Assembly (NCBI RefSeq): GCF_020532555.1
Contig: NZ_JAJBBR010000015.1
Span: 62,001-126,000 of the forward strand
Length of the DNA: 64,000 nt
From: Microvirga lenta
GTDB lineage: Bacteria > Pseudomonadota > Alphaproteobacteria > Rhizobiales > Beijerinckiaceae
Reading direction: 5' to 3'
Part shown: positions 59,583 through 64,000 of the stretch, piece by piece
Position numbering within the stretch: the stretch's first letter is position 1
How the letters are laid out: each line of letters starts with the position of its first letter
Made by a program: the position numbers and the translations under genes
Notes under the pieces: generated by a model
What the model was told of the DNA's origin: nothing
The model's database searches: none
What the model saw: the letters and a program-made list of their open reading frames with translations, nothing else

Positions 59583-59885
59583 TCATTTCGTGGCGTCGCC
59601 ACCCTCGACGATGATGAGCTCTACCTGGCCTGCACCGCTCTTCCTGAAGGCCGATGCCTCCTGGTACTCGGCCGAGCGGTGGCATTCTTCGGCTGCCGCC
59701 AGTGACGGAAACTCGATCACCACGAAGCGATGGAACGTGTCCGGTCCTTCGAGGATCTTGAAATCTCCACCTCGGGCAAGCACCTTGCCACCATATTGCG
59801 AGATGATCCCTGGGACGCGGTCCGTGTACTTCTTGTACTCGACAGGATCGTTGATGCGCGAGCGCGCAACCCAGTAGGCAGGCAT
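59583..59885 (-). CDS. DUF1330 domain-containing protein
   Basis: A 100-residue DUF1330 protein: AYWVARSRINDPVEYKKY at the start, YGGKVLARGGDFKILEG near residue 30, FVVIEFPSLAAAEECHRSAEYQ near 55 and VELIIVEG at the end. The family is a dimeric ferredoxin-like fold of unknown function, often next to catabolic genes. I start at the ATG at 59885, which has GAGGAG 7 bases upstream, rather than 8 codons earlier. Eleven bases downstream of the dctM start region in the same operon. Confidence 0.87.
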   Translation of the reverse strand: MPAYWVARSRINDPVEYKKYTDRVPGIISQYGGKVLARGGDFKILEGPDTFHRFVVIEFPSLAAAEECHRSAEYQEASAFRKSGAGQVELIIVEGGDATK

Positions 59886-59895
59886 CGGTGTCTCC

Positions 59896-61242
59896 TCAAA
59901 CTCTTCCAAGGTTCGGAAGCCAGGTGGCGATTTGCGGGAAGATGATGATGGCGATGATGACGCCGATCAGGCAGGCCCAGAACGGGGTCGAGCCGCGAAA
60001 GATCTCTCCGACTGAGACATTCTCCTGAGGCAGGGCCGCCTTGACCGTGAAGACCAGGATCCCGAAGGGCGGCGTCAGCAGCCCGGTCTCGATGGCGAGA
60101 ATGCCGATGATGGCAAAGGCCAGCGGATCGTAGCCGAGCCCCGCGGCGACCGGAGCGAAGACGGGAACCGTCAGAAGAATGATTGAGATCGAGTCGATGA
60201 TGCAGCCGAGCACGAACCAGATCAGGATCATGATCCCGAGGATGGCGACAGCAGGCAGCCCGGTATCCAGCAAAGCCGACTGCACGGCGCCGGTGATGCC
60301 GGTCATCGACAGGACGCGGGAATAGAGCTGAGCCATGACGAGAAGGAGAAGAAGGGGGGCCGAGGATCGACCTGCCGACAGGACGACTTCAAAGACCTCC
60401 TTCATTCGCAGTCCGCGGATCAGCGCGATGACGAGCGCGGCGACCGCGCCGACGCCGGCACCTTCCGTCGGCGTGAAGAAGCCGAACCAGATGCCTCCGA
60501 GAACACCGCAGACCAGGAAGACCACGAGCAGCGTTCCGAAAAGAGTGCCGCCGAGGTCATCGTGCTTCATGTGATCCGCGGAAGGTATTGCACCGGGGGC
60601 AAGCGCCACCTTGCGTTCGCCGACGATGTCGGGACGGAGGATGGCGGTTCCAACGATGTAGGCGCTGTATGCGAGCACGACGACGATGCCCGGCACGACT
60701 CCTGCCATGAACAGGCTTCCGATCGACTGCTCGGTCAAGACACCCCACACGATCATGAGGACCGAGGGTGGAATCAACATTCCGAGGCACGCACTGCCGG
60801 CAATACAGGAGAGCGAGAACTGGCGCTGATAGCCGAAGCGCTTCATCTCGGGATAGGCAATACGCGAGAAAGTGGCCGCGGCTGCGATGCTGACGCCGGA
60901 CACGAAGGCGAATACCGCGTTGGCCAGTACGGTGGCGACGCCGAGGCGGCCCGGCAGCCACGTCGTCAACCGGTTGACGAGGTTGAAGAGATCCCGCGCG
61001 GCCCCGGACCGGGCCAGGAACTCACCCATCAGGATGAACAGCGGAATGACCGCGAAGATATAGTCGCGAATTCCTTCATACGCCGTATTGGAGATGAAGC
61101 TGAGGACGACCTCCACATCACCCAGCATGAGGTAGATGCCCAGAGCGGAGGTGATGCCCAGCGCGACCGCAATATGGGTTCCGAACAGGACAAGCGTCAG
61201 CAGCACCGCGACGACAATGAACATCTGAGTAGCGTCGAACAT
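59896..61242 (-). CDS. TRAP transporter large permease DctM
   Basis: A 448-residue membrane protein with about twelve hydrophobic segments and DctM/SiaM features: FILMGEFLARSGAARDLF near residue 70, SACLGMLIPPSVLMIVWG near 150, PTEGAGVGAVAALVIAL near 260 and GCIIDSISIILLTVPVFAPV near 350. It carries the sodium-driven transport step with DctQ and the periplasmic DctP. Gene order on the minus strand is dctP - dctQ - dctM - DUF1330 - dapA-like - deacetylase - GST. Confidence 0.93.
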   Translation of the reverse strand: MFDATQMFIVVAVLLTLVLFGTHIAVALGITSALGIYLMLGDVEVVLSFISNTAYEGIRDYIFAVIPLFILMGEFLARSGAARDLFNLVNRLTTWLPGRLGVATVLANAVFAFVSGVSIAAAATFSRIAYPEMKRFGYQRQFSLSCIAGSACLGMLIPPSVLMIVWGVLTEQSIGSLFMAGVVPGIVVVLAYSAYIVGTAILRPDIVGERKVALAPGAIPSADHMKHDDLGGTLFGTLLVVFLVCGVLGGIWFGFFTPTEGAGVGAVAALVIALIRGLRMKEVFEVVLSAGRSSAPLLLLLVMAQLYSRVLSMTGITGAVQSALLDTGLPAVAILGIMILIWFVLGCIIDSISIILLTVPVFAPVAAGLGYDPLAFAIIGILAIETGLLTPPFGILVFTVKAALPQENVSVGEIFRGSTPFWACLIGVIIAIIIFPQIATWLPNLGRV

Positions 61243-61254
61243 CGGTCTATCCGT

Positions 61255-61770
61255 TCAATGTGAGGTGCCGGTGACAAGAGTCTCGTTGCGTCGGGCAGCG
61301 CTGACCTGGCGAGCCGCCAACAGAATGTAGGCAACAGCGGCCAGCCCGCTCCCTACGAGGACGGCGAGGCGGACCGGCCACATGGGGACCCGCAAGGCGC
61401 CCTCCCCCTCGTACTCACCGCTTTCGAAAGCATGGGAAAACCCGTCGATGCTGCCCCAGAAGATAATTCCGAAGAGTGCGATGCCCAGAATGCATGAGGC
61501 GATGCCGAGGGCTGCGCGGATTCGGACGGGAAGGTGTGCGGTAAGGGCATCCACCTGCATCATGCCGCCGCTGAGGATCGCGTAGACCGCCTGCAGGTAG
61601 CAGATGATGACAATCGAGCTGGAGACGAGCTCAGGCGTTCCCTTGAGAGGGCTGTTGAACGCCACACGCCCTACGACATCCGCGACGACTACGAAAGAAA
61701 GTAGAAAGGCGAGAAGAGAAGCCAGGACGAGCAGGGCTTTGGAGATCCAGTCGAGACCTTTGCCAACCAT
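61255..61770 (-). CDS. TRAP transporter small permease DctQ
   Basis: A 171-residue membrane protein with four hydrophobic segments (about 10-30, 45-65, 85-108, 130-152), matching DctQ: VVADVVGRVAFNSPLKGTPELVS near residue 28 and GGMMQVDALTAHLP near 68. It is the small subunit that packs against DctM and helps dock the binding protein. Twelve bases before dctM. Confidence 0.92.
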   Translation of the reverse strand: MVGKGLDWISKALLVLASLLAFLLSFVVVADVVGRVAFNSPLKGTPELVSSSIVIICYLQAVYAILSGGMMQVDALTAHLPVRIRAALGIASCILGIALFGIIFWGSIDGFSHAFESGEYEGEGALRVPMWPVRLAVLVGSGLAAVAYILLAARQVSAARRNETLVTGTSH

Positions 61771-61803
61771 CGAAACACCTGTGGGCCGAAATACGCGAAA
61801 GAC

Positions 61804-61832
61804 GCCCGGGACGCGGTAGGCCTGCCCCGGGC
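61804..61832 (-). promoter_or_regulatory. stem-loop between dctP and dctQ
   Basis: GCCCGGG (61804-61810) and CCCGGGC (61826-61832) pair perfectly around a 15-base loop, about 24 bases after the dctP stop. No T-run follows, so complete termination is unlikely. It is placed like the livK-livH hairpin and probably sets a high receptor-to-permease ratio. Confidence 0.55.
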
Positions 61833-61855
61833 GGTCGGAGTCTACGTCTCAGGCG

Positions 61856-62926
61856 TCACTTCACTTGGTAGCGAACCGGCCATTTATGCCCGAGCTTTTC
61901 CGCCTCCTCGAGGGCGAGCTCTAGAACCTGGGTGCCGGGAAGCCCTGCCTTGTCGAGCTCCGCAGCCTTTTCCTTCGGCCAATCCTTGAGAGAGTTAGCC
62001 CAATCGATGCGGACGTCGTCAGGGAGCGATTTCACCTTGGCCCCGAGCTCTTTCAGCTGCTCGATCTGCTTCGGGTAGTTCGCGTCGTTGACCGTACCTG
62101 TCTTGGCCTCGTATTCGCGAGCCACCTCGACGATGATGTCCTGAACCTCCTTCGGCAGGCGGTTGAAGCGGTTCCGGTTCATGGTGAGCGCGTGCCAGGT
62201 GATGGAGCCGAAGCCGATCTCCGTGTAGTACGGAGACACTTCATACATCTTGAAGTTCACGACGCCGGACGGGAACATGATCCAGCCGTTGTAAACGCCG
62301 GTCTGCATGGCCGTGTAGGCTTCAGGCAATGAAGACTGCACGGGAACGGCGCCGGCGAATTCGAGCCATTTCAGGTTCAAGCCGGCGCCAGCCAGCTTCT
62401 GCCCCTTGAGATCGGCGACCTTGTTCCAGTCGAATGTCGTGGTGAGATTGTAGCCGTTGTCCGCAATGGCAGCGAGATGCTTCTGACCATACTTCTCTTC
62501 GAAGACCTTGGTCATGTAGGGCACCTTGTCATAGACCGCCCGTGCGAGCTTGACGCTCTTCTCGGCGCTCATAGTGCCGAAGGGAAGCATGACCTGGAAT
62601 GCGTGCAGCGGCAGGTTCGACGGCTCGAAGCAGAGGCAGTAGCCACCGATGTCGATGATACCCGACTGAACGCCTTCGAGCGTATCAGCCACCTTGACCA
62701 TCGAGCCGCCATATCCCTCGATGAACTCGATCTTGTGGTTCGTGCGCTCGGCGACCCGCTTCGTAACCTCCGGGACGAAGAAGGTCTGCATCAGATTGAC
62801 GTAGGTGTTGACGGCAGGGTGACCCGACGCGATGCGCAACCGGATCGTCTCGGCTTCGGCGGATGTGCTGAACCCGATCGTGAGAGCCGCCAATGCGGCA
62901 GCTGAGAATTGGATGGCGCTTTTCAT
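61856..62926 (-). CDS. TRAP transporter substrate-binding protein DctP
   Basis: A 356-residue periplasmic receptor. Signal peptide is about residues 1-25 (SAAALAALTIGFSTSAEA), then IRLRIASGHPAVNTYVNLM, VADTLEGVQSGIIDIGGYC, LKGQKLAGAG and AYTAMQTGVYNGWIMFPSGV. The LKGxKxR substrate segment reads DLKGQKLAGAG, so the Arg that binds carboxylates in DctP/SiaP is not in its usual place and the ligand may not be a simple acid. The ATG at 62926 follows GGAGGAG. First gene of the TRAP operon. Confidence 0.9.
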   Translation of the reverse strand: MKSAIQFSAAALAALTIGFSTSAEAETIRLRIASGHPAVNTYVNLMQTFFVPEVTKRVAERTNHKIEFIEGYGGSMVKVADTLEGVQSGIIDIGGYCLCFEPSNLPLHAFQVMLPFGTMSAEKSVKLARAVYDKVPYMTKVFEEKYGQKHLAAIADNGYNLTTTFDWNKVADLKGQKLAGAGLNLKWLEFAGAVPVQSSLPEAYTAMQTGVYNGWIMFPSGVVNFKMYEVSPYYTEIGFGSITWHALTMNRNRFNRLPKEVQDIIVEVAREYEAKTGTVNDANYPKQIEQLKELGAKVKSLPDDVRIDWANSLKDWPKEKAAELDKAGLPGTQVLELALEEAEKLGHKWPVRYQVK

Positions 62927-63520
62927 TTGACTTCGATCTCCTCCCAGAAATCGCACTTCGTTGGTGCTTGCAGGTGCGGTTCGACGACGGTTCGAAACTC
63001 CTCGTTTGGCGTAGCGAGGCATGGAGCCTGGATCGGCTCAGATACTCATCCCGACCTTCGCTTCATTCCTTCCATAAGGGAAGCCTAAGCGTACTCACGT
63101 GTCGTCAAGAAATAATCATTCTTGATCATTTTTATTATTTTTTCTGATGGCGACAGGAATGTAGTTGCTGCCGCATTATGGGTTTCGGTCGGTGCTCGGT
63201 TCAAAGGCCAAGGTATCTTCATTGGTGGAGGCTAGGAGGTGGCCGCGCGTGTCCAAACCAGCAGCAGGCGCGCGGAGCCGAAACGGGACGAAGCAAGGTG
63301 CTCTGTCGCAACGAAGGCATTCTCATGTTGCCTTGGCCTCCTTTGAGGAACCAAGCTGATATTCCACCTGTTGCCTCTTTCATGTCAACACCCCAAGATC
63401 GAGCTGGGATGCGCCCCAATAGTAAGGCAGAACCGGCTTTGGGATTGACGCATGCGACGAATCTGAAATATCAGTTTGGAGAACTAGGCCGCTTTGGTAT
63501 TTTCAGAGAAGGATAGCCCT
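62927..63520. other. 594-bp intergenic region between dctP and the right-hand GntR gene
   Basis: No convincing gene; one open frame of 112 codons (63178-63516) has no family features and overlaps the GntR ribosome-binding site. The stretch 63105-63145 is markedly AT-rich and contains the inverted repeat listed separately. Both flanking genes point away from this region, so promoters in both directions are expected. Confidence 0.6.
63105..63125. promoter_or_regulatory. inverted repeat operator candidate upstream of the TRAP operon
   Basis: TCAAGAA-ATAATCA-TTCTTGA is a perfect 7-bp inverted repeat with a 7-base spacer in an AT-rich patch. On the minus strand its distal arm is part of TTGACG, a possible -35 for dctP. 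The adjacent GntR regulator (63521 onward) is the obvious candidate to bind it. Confidence 0.5.
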
Positions 63521-64000
63521 GTGCTCGAAGGAGCAGACGAGACTCCCTTGCTCGTAAGGACCAGTGTTTACCAGAGGCTCCGCGCGGCGATCCTGTCATG
63601 CGCCCTCCGCCCGGGCGCACAGATCCAGGAGCGCCAGCTGGCCGAGCAGTATCAGGTCAGCAAATCCCCCATCCGCGATGCCCTGCTGAAACTCGAGGAG
63701 CAGAATCTCGTCGAGGTGATGCCGCGACGCGGCTACCGCGTGAAGCGCATCTCCCTCACGGACGCACGCGAGCTCTACGAGATGCGACAGATCTTAGAGC
63801 GCGAGAGCATCGTTCGGTTGATCGAGGCAGCCTCGAACGAGACGCTTGCCGAGCTCGACACATTCCGCAGCCTGCCTCCCTCCGTCGGTCTTCCGGAGTG
63901 GATCGAGTACAACAGCGCCTTTCATGGCTTCATCGCTGCCAATTGCGGAAATTCGCGCCTGGGACGCGCCGGCTGCGAAGCGATCGAGCAGTATGAACGG
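63521..64000 (+). CDS. GntR-family regulator, FadR/FCD subfamily (3' truncated by window edge)
   Basis: The frame is open from a GTG at 63521 to the window end (160 codons). The translation shows a complete winged helix-turn-helix at about 15-80 (RLRAAILSCALRPGAQIQER, LAEQYQVSKSPIRDALLKLE, MPRRGYRVKRIS) and the beginning of an FCD domain (LTDARELYEMRQILERESI, WIEYNSAFHGFIAANCGN). AAGGA lies about 9 bases before the start. It is divergent from the TRAP operon across a 594-bp region and probably regulates it. The C-terminus is outside the window. Confidence 0.87.
   Translation, partial: MLEGADETPLLVRTSVYQRLRAAILSCALRPGAQIQERQLAEQYQVSKSPIRDALLKLEEQNLVEVMPRRGYRVKRISLTDARELYEMRQILERESIVRLIEAASNETLAELDTFRSLPPSVGLPEWIEYNSAFHGFIAANCGNSRLGRAGCEAIEQYER

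Noticed and set aside
63178..63516. 112-codon open frame upstream of the right-hand GntR gene
   Set aside because: No family features, untypical composition, and its end overlaps the ribosome-binding site of the GntR gene.
1..64000. tRNA, rRNA, CRISPR arrays, insertion sequences, phage or toxin-antitoxin genes
   Set aside because: Reading all gaps on both strands gave no cloverleaf, repeat-spacer array, transposase or terminal inverted repeats; the accessory character of 23-63 kb is metabolic, with no sign of a mobile element boundary.

Overview
The window is GC-rich, densely packed bacterial DNA with no RNA gene, CRISPR array or insertion sequence that I can see. Gene content and order (mfd - sdhE - recG - glmS - glmU, an IalB-family protein, HspQ, opgGH, many TRAP/TTT/ABC uptake systems) point to an alphaproteobacterium of the Hyphomicrobiales, probably Methylobacteriaceae-like (Microvirga or a close relative). 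That placement is inferred from gene content, not from a database comparison.

Layout. 1-6.1 kb: the 3' end of a UbiH-type FAD hydroxylase, an AEC-family transporter, hspQ, an IalB-like periplasmic protein, a YejA-type peptide-binding protein, a degenerate receiver-like protein and a serine hydrolase. 6.1-19.5 kb: conserved housekeeping block (mfd, sdhE, recG, glmS, glmU) followed by the periplasmic glucan pair opgG/opgH. 19.5-23.2 kb: a LysR regulator with a strong operator-like palindrome opposite a DUF1127-like small protein, a Na/Pi cotransporter and a MarC-family protein.

23.3-62.9 kb is almost entirely catabolic and transport genes. (a) 23.3-36.3 kb is one tightly packed minus-strand operon. 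It encodes a branched-chain-type ABC importer (livK, livH, a livM-livG fusion, livF), then an aldehyde dehydrogenase, an AroE-like dehydrogenase, an SDR, a fused E1 2-oxoacid dehydrogenase without E2/E3, a GlcD/D2HGDH-like FAD oxidase and a GMC oxidoreductase. A divergent plus-strand operon (36.5-39.8 kb: quinone oxidoreductase, two SDRs, a FadR-type GntR regulator) shares its promoter region. (b) 39.8-45.8 kb: an MFS carrier, two 3-hydroxyisobutyrate-dehydrogenase paralogues and a complete TctABC tripartite tricarboxylate transporter. (c) 46.4-48.1 kb: an unusual DctP-like solute-binding protein with no export signal, convergent with a GntR regulator whose own promoter carries a clear FadR-type operator. 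(d) 48.3-53.8 kb: a cyclase-family hydrolase, LysE and DMT exporters, a Gfo/Idh/MocA oxidoreductase, a TetR regulator and an FAD monooxygenase. Three copies of one AT-rich palindrome lie over their promoters, suggesting a local TetR regulon. (e) 53.9-62.9 kb: a third HIBADH paralogue, a HisD/HpsN-like dehydrogenase and a translationally coupled SDR; then, on the other strand, a GST, a PuuE-like deacetylase, a DapA-family lyase, a DUF1330 protein and a complete TRAP transporter. A third GntR gene runs off the right edge.

No single gene is wholly without known relatives. The most novel-looking arrangements are the cytoplasmic DctP-like protein with its GntR and TctABC neighbours, the three-site TetR regulon, and the 13-kb ABC/orphan-E1 operon. 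Substrates cannot be assigned from sequence alone.
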